Positions 9,480 through 17,016 of a stretch of DNA of 64,000 nt are shown piece after piece. This DNA is from Azorhizobium oxalatiphilum. GTDB taxonomy: Bacteria > Pseudomonadota > Alphaproteobacteria > Rhizobiales > Xanthobacteraceae. The notes below the pieces were generated by a model. The model searched no databases, was not told the origin of the DNA, and was given only the letters and a program-made list of their open reading frames with translations. Each line of letters opens with the position of its first letter. Position 1 is the stretch's first letter. Where the stretch lies: contig NZ_BMCT01000003.1 in the NCBI RefSeq assembly GCF_014635325.1, forward strand, positions 434,001 to 498,000, in the 5' to 3' direction. The position numbers and the translations under genes are program-made.

Positions 9480-9607
9480 TTACAGTTACAGATTCCAAAA
9501 ATGTAATTCCGTAACTGTAATTCCCAAACGGGGTAGGGCGCCACAACGTTACAGAATTACAGAAAACACCTCCACCCTTAGGGGGAGTGTTTTGTAATGT
9601 AATTTTG
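9480..9607. repeat. Cluster of TTACAG / GTAA(C/T) motifs with a hairpin
   Basis: An AT-rich island in GC-rich DNA. TTACAG occurs in tandem at 9480-9491, GTAACTGTAATT at 9511-9522 is the inverted form, and TTACAG-like copies recur near 9549 and 9557, followed by TGTAATGTAATTTTG around 9593-9607. Between the last copies an inverted repeat (AAAACACctCC... against ...GGgGAGTGTTTT) can form a stem of roughly ten pairs. The arrangement looks like iterated protein-binding sites of a replicon or regulator. Function not established. Confidence 0.5.
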
Positions 9608-9739
9608 TGACGTGCGTCCAGTCGCCTAAATCGGAAGGACGACATCAAGGTTGTGATGGAGGGCCCGCCGTCGAAGGAGCGGCAGAGGCTCGTCATCACG
9701 GCTGAGCAGATCGACCCTTCCGACTGAGCTTCCGACAGG

Positions 9740-9803
9740 CTTCCAACCGCTTCCAACCCCTTATACCCCGTGCCGGTTGGAAGCACCCGGCTCCGGTTGG
9801 AAG
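9740..9803. repeat. Two direct plus two inverted copies of CTTCCAACC
   Basis: CTTCCAACC occurs at 9740-9748 and 9750-9758, and its reverse complement GGTTGGAAG at 9775-9783 and 9795-9803. Four perfect 9-mers in 64 bp are not expected by chance. They could be operators or iterons of the integrated element. No gene start lies immediately beside them. Confidence 0.55.
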
Positions 9804-10075
9804 ACCGGGCCGTGCTGCCAACCGGGACGCTTCGAGAAAGGCACTCAGACATTCGGCCGGGCCGGTTGACGGTCGAGGCCGGGGGGCGACTTCGGCTCGC
9901 GGCTGGGTACAACCCGTGCCCCCCAGCTCGCAATTCACCCCAATTCAGATTTCGGAGGCCCCTCGCCGGTGAGGGCCGCAGTCAGGAATCTGATTGCTTC
10001 AATTCGGCACGCGCACGAGCGTCGGGCGTCCTTCGGTCCCGTCCGCGCAGGCCGAGCGGCGACCCCTCCCCCCGG

Positions 10076-10471
10076 TCAAGACGGCAGGGTGGCGGCCACC
10101 GCCCAGTCACTGGAGCCTGTGGACATGGCGTCCAAATCTCCCTGGAGGCGGCACAGGGCGCGAAGTGCGGCGTCTTTGTCCTCAGGGTGCCTCATGAGCT
10201 TGCGAGCCGCCAGGCGATCGCGGCAGGACCACTCATGGCGCCCCACCGGGTCGTTGTCATTGGCGGGAGAGTGAACGCGTCTGGCAGAGGCGGCCACGCG
10301 CTGCTTCTCTGCGGTCTGGGCAGCGGCAATGCGCTTCCGGATCGGCGCGGCCACAGCGGCGCTCGCAGCACGCAGCTCGGCAGTCCAAGGGGTGTTGTCG
10401 TTTGCCAGGATGGCAGCGGGCGCGGTGCTGGGAACCTGGGTAGGCTGGGAAATAGGCATGGAGGGCCTCAC
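10076..10471 (-). CDS. Small hypothetical protein with ANDN motifs
   Basis: A 131-residue (GTG start) or 127-residue (ATG at 10459) product. It is rich in Ala/Arg and contains two ANDN tetrads (ILANDNTPW and SPANDNDPVGRHEW). The same ANDN signature occurs in the HTH protein and the replication protein of this element (AANDN, VAANDNH), which supports it being real and element-encoded. No known domain. It faces the same way as the replication genes. It could still be a chance frame. Confidence 0.4.
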   Translation of the reverse strand: MRPSMPISQPTQVPSTAPAAILANDNTPWTAELRAASAAVAAPIRKRIAAAQTAEKQRVAASARRVHSPANDNDPVGRHEWSCRDRLAARKLMRHPEDKDAALRALCRLQGDLDAMSTGSSDWAVAATLPS

Positions 10472-10638
10472 GCAACAATAGGTGGAGCGCCGCCCTCATG
10501 GTCGGGGCGGTTGGGGGCAGGCACGGGCTGCTGTCTACAGAGGTGATGAAGGCGCCATGTGGGTGTTGCGGCGAGGGTGTCCAGCCGTGAGATTGCGGTG
10601 CTTTCCACTGATGCACAACCGCGGAGCCGGCGGTGGTA

Positions 10639-11541
10639 CTAGGCGCCCCATCCCGTGTATTGAAGCAGCCATCGCTTGACCTCAGCCTTGGCCACTTCCA
10701 CCCCCACCTTCAAACCTTCTTTGGCTACATAGGTTGCCCCATCTGTGGCCCACTTAAGCGTTCTCTGACCAAGTGTAGGTTTGCCATCAACGGCATCCTC
10801 CGACATCGCTGTCTTCATGTCTTCGATCGCGGCTCGCTCAAGCCCCAGTTTGGCCAAAGCGTTCTCTAGCTGCTCAAGATTTCCTTCATTCACCTGAGTC
10901 GCGTTGATGACCGCGAAGTTTTCCGCGTGCTCTGCGACTATGTTGTTCCCACCATAGAAGTTATTGACTACCGAACGCTCAATCGTCGGCCGCGTCACTG
11001 CACCGATGTCGCTATCTGCGCCCACCTCAGAATTAATATCGAGCGCAAATCTCAGAACACGCGTACGAACTTGCTCAACCAGCCCCACAAGAACGGAGCC
11101 GGGAATCTCCTGCCAAGCGCGATTCAAGACAGGATCCCCGCCCTGGAAGAATTTATCTTGATATTTCGCTACTAGAGATTGTGCCCACAGGATCTGTGCG
11201 TCGCCGTTGTCGCGCGGAAATGAAGCATATGATGCCACAGGTTGGCGCAGCTCTACCGTCTGCAGTTCTTTCCGGTCAGCGGCACTCAAAATGTGCATCG
11301 GAATCGGCTGATTGGCCATTTTGACCGTCATGCCGACGAAAAGCCCCTTATTCACGCAATTAAATTTTCGATATGAAGGCGGTTCCTCTTCGGCAGGGTA
11401 GCCATCGAGCTCCCAATTAATCCACTGCTTGAACTTTTCGTTATTTATCTTGCGCTCGAGAACCAAGCAGCGCCTTAGGATCTCTCCAATTGGTGCATTC
11501 CCATCCACGGCCTGATCGATAATATCTTGAAGGAGTTTCAT
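10639..11541 (-). CDS. AbiTii-domain protein (putative abortive-infection/defence protein)
   Basis: A 300-residue protein. The N-terminal about 190 residues match the AbiTii pattern: a helical start (LLQDIIDQAVDGNAPIGEIL-RRCLVLERKI), then KFKQWINWELDGYP, a central part with GLFVGMTVKMANQPIP and LVEQVRTRVLRFALDI. After residue 200 comes a linker with VNNFYGGNNIVAEHAENFAV and a charged/amphipathic C-terminus. AbiTii modules are annotated as abortive-infection-related and are common in mobile elements, but their mechanism is poorly known. Its coding is less GC-rich than the neighbours, consistent with horizontal transfer. It is divergent from the HEPN-like gene at 11.8 kb, with 220 bp between them. 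Confidence 0.72.
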   Translation of the reverse strand: MKLLQDIIDQAVDGNAPIGEILRRCLVLERKINNEKFKQWINWELDGYPAEEEPPSYRKFNCVNKGLFVGMTVKMANQPIPMHILSAADRKELQTVELRQPVASYASFPRDNGDAQILWAQSLVAKYQDKFFQGGDPVLNRAWQEIPGSVLVGLVEQVRTRVLRFALDINSEVGADSDIGAVTRPTIERSVVNNFYGGNNIVAEHAENFAVINATQVNEGNLEQLENALAKLGLERAAIEDMKTAMSEDAVDGKPTLGQRTLKWATDGATYVAKEGLKVGVEVAKAEVKRWLLQYTGWGA

Positions 11542-11761
11542 TTCGGATCCACCCGCTCATTCTTTCCTATCATAATCGTTTTCAGTAGTGTCTTGGGTCG
11601 TTTCCTTCGCTGTCCCCGTCATCCCCAGCCCTCGCGTGCACGTGCGTTTAGGAAGATCTCCCGCCGGTCTTCGGGCAGGAGGCTCTGGACTTTGAGGCCC
11701 CCCGCCCATAGCGCAGGCTGCGGCATCCCGTTACGATCTTGCTGCTGCCAACCTGGCGGCG

Positions 11762-12298
11762 ATGATGGTGGAGACGGGGCGGGCGATGGACGAGAGTCGA
11801 GAGATAATCCTAAGCCCGTCTGACAACTCGCTATACCAAAAGCTCAATGCATCGCTGCAGGACTTGGATTCTTGTTACGAGTTCGGTGCCTTCATACTTA
11901 AGAAGGGTTGGAAGGCAAAACCCTGGAGCCGGGGAAGCATTTACCTTCAGCAGTCGGCGTTTGTTGCCGCAATGGTTGCGTCCTATGGGCGCGCCGTGAT
12001 CAAAAGCCGGATGCATGGTAAGATGATGCACTTTCCGGAAGAGCTTTTGCGTGAATTCAATGAGGCCGAAATGGCAATTCATGGCCGAATGAAGTGGCTT
12101 CGGAACAAGATATACGCTCATTCAGACGGGGAAAGCTACAAGGTCCGGCCCTGGAGATCGAGTGCTCACTCTGACATCTACCAGAATCCGACGCATGAGA
12201 TGGGTCATGAAGACATTAGGTTGCTGCAAGGTATGTGTCTGAAGGTCCTCGCGGGCATCAAGGAGCGGATGGCCGCCATAAAGGCGGCCTATCCCTGA
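11762..12298 (+). CDS. Hypothetical protein with HEPN-like R-x5-H motif
   Basis: A 178-residue, mostly helical protein of unknown family with visibly lower GC than the chromosome around it. The segment MKWLRNKIYAHSDGE contains an Arg-Asn...His arrangement (RNKIYAH) typical of HEPN-type helical domains, many of which are RNases or toxins in defence systems. No signal peptide or membrane segment. The start is uncertain: ATG 11762 or ATG 11786 (MDESREI), neither with a convincing ribosome site. It sits between the AbiTii gene (divergent) and a frameshifted gene, so it reads as element cargo. The HEPN assignment rests on the motif alone. Confidence 0.55.
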   Translation: MMVETGRAMDESREIILSPSDNSLYQKLNASLQDLDSCYEFGAFILKKGWKAKPWSRGSIYLQQSAFVAAMVASYGRAVIKSRMHGKMMHFPEELLREFNEAEMAIHGRMKWLRNKIYAHSDGESYKVRPWRSSAHSDIYQNPTHEMGHEDIRLLQGMCLKVLAGIKERMAAIKAAYP

Positions 12299-12340
12299 CC
12301 TTCCGCGGGACGCATCCACCATATGTGGAGTGAATCCTCG

Positions 12341-12678
12341 TCAGGCAATCCAGTCGTCCTTACCGTTTCCGATGTCGTACCACCACTTGTCGAGCGTGGA
12401 GCCGGCAAAGGCAGGCGCCTCCGACATCAGCTTCTCGACCTCTTGCGCGACCGTGCTCATGCCCTCCGTCCCGTGTTTCGCGAATATCTCCAGCCCACGT
12501 CTCTGACCTCCCCCATCAGCGCAGAGCGAACGGGATCCTTGAGAAGGTGGTCGACATTGCCCGCGACGGTGGCTGAGGCGAGTTCGTGGACGGCTATGAC
12601 CCTGAATGCCCCAGTGGTCTTGGCTGCGCGGTGGGTGCGATACCGCCGCAGGCATTCAACGATAAGCTCTGCTGACAT
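12341..12678 (-). pseudogene. Frameshifted small conserved-looking gene
   Basis: A gene starting at ATG 12678 behind an excellent ribosome site (GGAGGAAGA) reads MSAELIVECLRRYRTHRAAK and continues to ...RSALMGEVRDV. It then loses its frame and would stop at 12457. The frame one base over continues naturally as GLEIFAKHGTEGMSTVAQEV to ...DKWWYDIGNGKDDWIA, with stop at 12341. Joining them across about 12498-12503 gives a sensible 111-residue soluble protein; one base is missing at a GTGGG run. It may be a real decay mutation, a programmed shift or a sequencing error. No known domain. Confidence 0.6.
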
Positions 12679-12861
12679 CGATCTTCCTCCAATGCGGCCG
12701 CAGCGGCATGCTGCAGCGTTTGATGAGCGATAAATCAATTGATATTGGTTGGGCGCCGCGGTCCAGCTGTTGGGCGTTCCCTTCGGGCCTGCACCGTACC
12801 AGCCGCTCTTGGACTTCGGTGCGGGCCCAAGTCGTTGTCATGTATTGACAAAAAGCTTTCC

Positions 12862-13074
12862 CGTACCGAAATTCACCCCCCTAGAGAGAGGGGAGGTACG
12901 GTACGATATTTTCTCGACCATTGGCCGGAGAGGGACGAGGTCCCCCTCTCGGCCAAGTACTTTGGTTTTTAACTTGTACGCTTCAAGCCCGGTACGCATT
13001 TCAAACGCATGTAATATCTACGTAATTTCATCGCCTGTGACCGTAGTATGGGGCTCGGTACGACGCCCGGTACG
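12862..13074. repeat. GGTACG iteron array, candidate replication origin
   Basis: Six copies of GGTACG (one inverted) occur in about 213 bp: 12862-12867 (as CGTACC), 12895-12900, 12900-12905, 12991-12996, 13057-13062 and 13069-13074. The last two are inside the 3' end of the primase gene. The stretch also contains AT-rich runs and the large hairpin at 12921-12956. Iterons plus hairpin beside a primase/helicase gene are what an element replication origin looks like. This is inference; no known origin sequence is matched. Confidence 0.5.
12921..12956. other. Long imperfect hairpin beside the iterons
   Basis: The arm TTGGCCGGAGAGGGAC and the arm GTCCCCCTCTCGGCCAA are complementary except for small bulges, with a GAG loop, giving about 15 pairs. 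It lies 62 bp beyond the stop codon of the leftward primase gene, so it could be that gene's terminator or part of an origin. There is no T-tract on the leftward strand directly after it. Confidence 0.5.
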
Positions 13075-15171
13075 ACCACGCCGCCGGTGCGTGCCCGCTA
13101 TCAGGGTCTCGGCGCACTTGGCGCTCCTTTCACGCTCAGCGATACGCCCTGCGGCTTCGGTCGCGGCTTCCTCTCCCCTCTTGGTCAGCCGCCACTGCTG
13201 CAGCTCGTGGACCACGAAGTTCATCCGCTTGAGGCGGTCCGTGGAGGACTGTGCGCGCTTCTTGTTGCCTTCACCGTCGGCCGTGGTCCAGCCGAGGAAC
13301 TCGGCCTGCTCCCGCAGCGAACGGCTCCCATCCTGCCGGATAGCGATCAGCATGCGCTCATCATCCTGACTGGCTGCATCTGCACGCTGGGTCACCTCGT
13401 CGTCCCCCACCGGAACTGCCATGACGGTGGGAATAGGCCGTCCCCGGCTGTCCACCAGGGTCGGCGCCTCGATGGCGCGCATGTCGAACGTCAGCGGCGC
13501 GAAGTCTGGCCCCCGGTGCTTCCCCTGCCAGTGCATCGCGGACGTCTCCCCACGCTTGGCCAGCGTGAGGTTGCCGTCCACCTCGTTCAGGAAGGCGCCG
13601 CCACCGCGCGGCTGGAGGTTGTCGGCTGCGGCGTTCTTCACCGGATGGCTGGCTGCGAGGACCGCCGGCCTCCAGCGCAGCTTGGCGAGCTCCCGCAACT
13701 GGCGCGCGTAGGCGCCCATCTCGACGTTGTTGTTCTCATCGGTGCCGGTGAAGTAGGCGGCGGTGGTGTCGATGATGATAAGCCCCACGCCTCCGAGCCG
13801 CTCGGCCTCGGTGCGGATGTGATCCAGGAAGTTGGTCACAGAGAACACGCCCCGGATGAAGTGGACATCCAGGTCGTCGGCATCGAGCCCGAGCGCGTGG
13901 CACAGGCCGATCCACCTCATGGTCACGTCGTCGGGGTTCTCACCGGCGAAGTAGAACACACGCGCCTGCTTTGTCTCCCTGCCGGCGAAGTCGCGGCCTA
14001 GTGCAATGCATGCCGCCAGCAGCAGAGCGGCAGCGGTCTTGCCGGAGCCGGTCTGCCCCGTCAGGGAATACAGGAAGCCCGTCTGGATGATGCCGTCCAC
14101 AGCATAGTCCGGTGGCACGAATCCCCGCACGAAATCGCCGGAGGAGACCAGCTCCGGACCCGTGGGGTGGTTGTCGTTGGCAGCGACCGGAGGTGCTGCC
14201 GTGGTGTAGCTGATCGACGGCACAGTGCGGGTCCGCCATCCCAAAGTCTCGGGATCCAGTGCCAGCCTATCGCAAAGCCACAGAGCGGCTTCGGCAGGCG
14301 TGGGAGCGCCTCCCCATTCCGACACCAGGTCGATGGCCGTGCGGGGCCGCTCGACGCCGAAGTCGCGGATGCCGCTGGAGTGGATGGAAATGTCCTCCTC
14401 CAGGCCCCGCCCAAGCTGTGAGGAGCTGACGCGCCACGCGCCTGTGGCAGACTCGTGCCGTGCTGCGGGGAACAGGTCCAGCACCCACTGTTCGGGACGC
14501 TCAAGCGCCGCGCAGTTCACCTCGCGCCAGAACGAAGAGGCTCCGGCTTCGGCGCGCTCCCGGCGCTCCGGCGGTGACTTGAGCGGCGTGCCCACCTCGG
14601 CCAGCAGTTCGGTCGCCTGCAGAATCAAATGGTCTACGTCCTCCGGGGAGATCGGGGGAAGGTCGGCGAGCGCCACATCAAGCGGGCTGGCCGTGGTCCA
14701 GCTATACGGCGCGCCCGTCTCGGGATGGATGCCGTACGCCACAAACTGCTGGCCGGTACCCAGGACTTCGACCTGCGCCACTTCGCCTGCTACGTGGTAC
14801 TTCTCCGTGACACGCTTCTCGCGCGGCTCCGTCGCCCGGAAGAGGAACAGCGCCTTCGGTGCACGGCCCACACGGCGAAGCGCACGGTCGCCTCCAGGCA
14901 GCCCCAGCACCAGCGCCTCAATCTGGGTTGCAGTGTCTTCGTCCAGAACGTCGACGTCGATCGCCACTACCTCGCCGGTCAGCACGCCGGTGTTGGTGTG
15001 GTCGGGGTTGGCACGCACGAGATGCTCCACCTGCTGGTGGTCAGGCTGCATGCTGGACCAGCCTGAGATGACGGGGCGCTTCCCGCGAACGGGAATCGGC
15101 GTGTAGCCGTTGTCGATGAGGTGGTGGCGCAGATCCGAAAGCGGATCGGACGCACGTTCAGTGACGCTCAT
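13018..15171 (-). CDS. PrimPol / RecA-like (RepA-type) replication protein of the element
   Basis: A 717-residue fusion. Residues about 10-190 are a bifunctional primase/polymerase N-terminal domain (NGYTPIPVRGKRPVISGW; catalytic-type Asp pair in VVAIDVDVLDED; VEVLGTGQQFVAYGIHPETG). Residues about 330-560 are a RecA-like ATPase of the RepA/AAA_25 kind, with Walker A GQTGSGKT and Walker B GLIIIDTTA, plus AASHPVKNA as sensor. A winged C-terminus follows. The start ATG at 15171 is chosen because it overlaps the stop of the upstream 80-residue gene; a longer open frame upstream lacks relatives. This is the replication initiator/helicase of the integrated element. The protein's 3' coding part carries two GGTACG iterons. 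Confidence 0.82.
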   Translation of the reverse strand: MSVTERASDPLSDLRHHLIDNGYTPIPVRGKRPVISGWSSMQPDHQQVEHLVRANPDHTNTGVLTGEVVAIDVDVLDEDTATQIEALVLGLPGGDRALRRVGRAPKALFLFRATEPREKRVTEKYHVAGEVAQVEVLGTGQQFVAYGIHPETGAPYSWTTASPLDVALADLPPISPEDVDHLILQATELLAEVGTPLKSPPERRERAEAGASSFWREVNCAALERPEQWVLDLFPAARHESATGAWRVSSSQLGRGLEEDISIHSSGIRDFGVERPRTAIDLVSEWGGAPTPAEAALWLCDRLALDPETLGWRTRTVPSISYTTAAPPVAANDNHPTGPELVSSGDFVRGFVPPDYAVDGIIQTGFLYSLTGQTGSGKTAAALLLAACIALGRDFAGRETKQARVFYFAGENPDDVTMRWIGLCHALGLDADDLDVHFIRGVFSVTNFLDHIRTEAERLGGVGLIIIDTTAAYFTGTDENNNVEMGAYARQLRELAKLRWRPAVLAASHPVKNAAADNLQPRGGGAFLNEVDGNLTLAKRGETSAMHWQGKHRGPDFAPLTFDMRAIEAPTLVDSRGRPIPTVMAVPVGDDEVTQRADAASQDDERMLIAIRQDGSRSLREQAEFLGWTTADGEGNKKRAQSSTDRLKRMNFVVHELQQWRLTKRGEEAATEAAGRIAERERSAKCAETLIAGTHRRRGRTGRRTEPHTTVTGDEIT

Positions 15172-15400
15172 TGGCACCGCCCACCAGCGGCATTGCCGCC
15201 TTGATGATCGAACGCGCGAGATCTGCCGAGATGCTGGCGGCGGCGTTGCTGCCGGTCTTCGGCGGCCAGGCACGCAGGCTGCCGTCCGGAGCCCGACGGA
15301 TGGTGATGCCGTAGAGTTTGAGATGGTCGTCAAATGCCACGTCGACGGTCGCAACCGTCCGTTCGTCCGTGAAGCACGGACGTGCAGCGATGATCCGCAT
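15158..15400 (-). CDS. Small hypothetical protein coupled to the primase gene
   Basis: An 80-residue protein beginning MRIIAARPCFTDERTVATVD, with a pattern of alternating beta-strand residues (VAFDDHLKLYGITIRRAPDG) and a C-terminal helix ending in GGANERH. An AGGAGG-type ribosome site precedes the ATG. Its stop overlaps the primase start by 14 bases, which implies translational coupling and supports both genes being real. No family recognised. A DNA-binding or regulatory accessory role is only a guess. Confidence 0.6.
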   Translation of the reverse strand: MRIIAARPCFTDERTVATVDVAFDDHLKLYGITIRRAPDGSLRAWPPKTGSNAAASISADLARSIIKAAMPLVGGANERH

Positions 15401-15448
15401 GGGACCTCCTAGAAGTGGAAGGGAAGGCCGGAGCGCGCGGCGCCGGTG

Positions 15449-15706
15449 CTACGGACGGGCGATGCCGCCGCGGTAATGGACCGCTCGCCGCTCGCGACGA
15501 GCCACGAACCTGTGTTCATCAAGGTCGGCGCGCCGAATCTCTGCGATAGCGGCAGCTGGAGCGGCCCCAGCGATCCATCCCGGATGCCAATTGTAATCTG
15601 CGTTCGCCAACGCAGTTCGCACCGCTTTCGGAAGCTGTTCTAGGGCCAACCACGGATCCGAGGCGTGGCGTGGAGGGCGTATTCGGCCCTCACCAGAATT
15701 GTTCAC
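15449..15706 (-). CDS. Small hypothetical protein (DUF6525-like?)
   Basis: An 85-residue product starting at GTG 15706, whose first bases overlap the stop of the ParB-like gene (GTGA), a sign of coupled translation. The core reads LEQLPKAVRTALANADYNWH and then a basic helix (ARRERRAVHYRGG). The phrase LPxxxRxALAxAxYNW recalls a family of short rhizobial proteins (DUF6525), but I am not certain. It belongs to the integrase-to-primase operon. Confidence 0.5.
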   Translation of the reverse strand: MNNSGEGRIRPPRHASDPWLALEQLPKAVRTALANADYNWHPGWIAGAAPAAAIAEIRRADLDEHRFVARRERRAVHYRGGIARP

Positions 15707-16692
15707 GCCGCACCCTGCGATGCGACGAGGCGGGCGCCGATCTCAGCCAGCACCCCTTCTCGACGATGTAGAGGGATTGAGGACCAGGCGAAGTAGAAGT
15801 CGGCGATTGCGATCTCCTCTGTCACGGCGTCCGCTGCCTTCTCTTGCTTCTTCGCAACCGCAGCCTTCGCAGCGGCTAGCTCACGAGCAGCATTCCACTC
15901 CTTGATCTTGACCACCTGTCGCTCCGGCTCTGCCTCCTTGGCAGCTGCAAGAAGGGCGGTCCTGTTGTCATCCAGGCCGACCTCACGCGCCGTAGCCTTC
16001 GCCTCGTCGGAGAGGGAGGCGACCTTCGTGGCGCGGCGGGCGTCCGCTTCAGACAACCCTAGCTCACGTGCGGCAGCGCGGGTGCCGCCCTCGGGACGAC
16101 CTCCCTTCGGTTTTGCGTCAAGCTGACGCGGAACCTCGTCAGCCTCCGGCTTCGCTGCGGTCAGTTCGATCCAGCGGGCAATCTGCTCGTCGCGCTGAAG
16201 CGCGGTCAGCTCGGCGCGGTGGAGGTTCTCGCTGATCTCGATGAGCTCGGCTTCGATGTTGTCTGCGGTCACCGTCACCGCATTGATCCGAAGGTGGCCT
16301 AACCGGCGCCAAGCCTCAAGCCGATGGCGGCCGGCCACGAGGACCGGAGCGCCATCAACTTCCTCGTCATCAAACAAGACACCGTCGCGCAACACCACAA
16401 CCGGCAGGTGAAGCAACTCCACTCGCTCAATCGACCGCATGAGGTCCGATACACGCGCCTCATCTATCGGACGACGTTGGGGACTGATGTAGATCTCATG
16501 GATATCGAGGCGTGACACGCGACCGGGCGCGCCTTTGCCATCCGTGGCGAGCCTATAGTGGCCCAGCGCAGTTTCTTCGCGTCGTTTTACTGCGGCCCGG
16601 CGGAGGTCATGCTCTTCAATTGTCCATCCTGAGGTATCGTACGACACCCACCGCGCGATGAGCTCGTCATCGGTCAATGCGCTGACCATCAC
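15703..16692 (-). CDS. ParB/Spo0J-like nuclease-fold DNA-binding protein
   Basis: A 329-residue protein. Residues about 60-165 form a ParB N-terminal (Srx-like) domain: IHEIYISPQRRPIDEARVSD, VLVAGRHRLEAWRRLGH (the GxHRLxA box) and ISENLHRAELTALQRDEQIA. A central region with GGRPEGGTRAAARELGLSEA is the HTH that follows ParB boxes. The C-terminus is charged and coiled-coil-like. No ParA is present, so it is more likely an element regulator or stability factor than a chromosome partitioner. It starts in an ATGA overlap with the HTH gene. Confidence 0.8.
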   Translation of the reverse strand: MMVSALTDDELIARWVSYDTSGWTIEEHDLRRAAVKRREETALGHYRLATDGKGAPGRVSRLDIHEIYISPQRRPIDEARVSDLMRSIERVELLHLPVVVLRDGVLFDDEEVDGAPVLVAGRHRLEAWRRLGHLRINAVTVTADNIEAELIEISENLHRAELTALQRDEQIARWIELTAAKPEADEVPRQLDAKPKGGRPEGGTRAAARELGLSEADARRATKVASLSDEAKATAREVGLDDNRTALLAAAKEAEPERQVVKIKEWNAARELAAAKAAVAKKQEKAADAVTEEIAIADFYFAWSSIPLHRREGVLAEIGARLVASQGAA

Positions 16693-16907
16693 GCGGCCTC
16701 CCGCACGCCTACCGTATTATCGTTGGCCGCCCCCCACGTGCTGGTGCGCTTCCGCTCCGCGAGCCAAGCATCGAGGTCCGCGGGGGAATACACGACGGTG
16801 CGCCCCAGCTTGAAGAAGGCAGGCCCACCGCCATAGCACCTGAGCTTGTTAAGGGTCGAAACAGACATGCCAAGGTGCTTGGCGGCGTCGGCAACTCGGA
16901 TGTTCAT
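16689..16907 (-). CDS. AlpA/excisionase-like helix-turn-helix protein
   Basis: A 72-residue single-domain DNA-binding protein: NIRVADAAKHLGMSVSTLNK, then GGPAFFKLGRTVVYSPADLD, then AWLAERKRTS. This is the winged HTH_17/AlpA fold used by excisionases and integrase regulators. The start at 16907 is favoured by GGAGG five bases upstream; ATG 16931 is the alternative. The C-terminus carries the element's AANDN tag. It lies next to the integrase and precedes the replication operon. Confidence 0.8.
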   Translation of the reverse strand: MNIRVADAAKHLGMSVSTLNKLRCYGGGPAFFKLGRTVVYSPADLDAWLAERKRTSTWGAANDNTVGVREAA

Positions 16908-17016
16908 GCGTTCCTCCATGACCGCGACCACCGCGGCTCAAAGAGACAATCCGCGACAAGAAGCAAAAAGGCACGACTTGGCGTTGCCATCCAGCACGAG
17001 CCATGCACGTGTTTCT

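Larger units (their letters stand above)
8833..10075. other. Long gene-poor stretch at the left side of the mobile element
   Basis: About 1.24 kb with open frames in several directions, none showing a domain, a ribosome site plus believable composition, or a neighbour relation; I call no gene. It holds two repeat clusters, at 9480-9607 and 9740-9803, which are listed separately. No tRNA gene or attachment site that could be the left end of the element is visible here. Confidence 0.5.

Noticed and set aside
9770-10546. 258-codon plus-strand frame in the gene-poor part of the element
   Set aside because: Arg/Gly/Pro-rich, no domain or ribosome site, and overlaps the more believable ANDN-tagged gene on the other strand.
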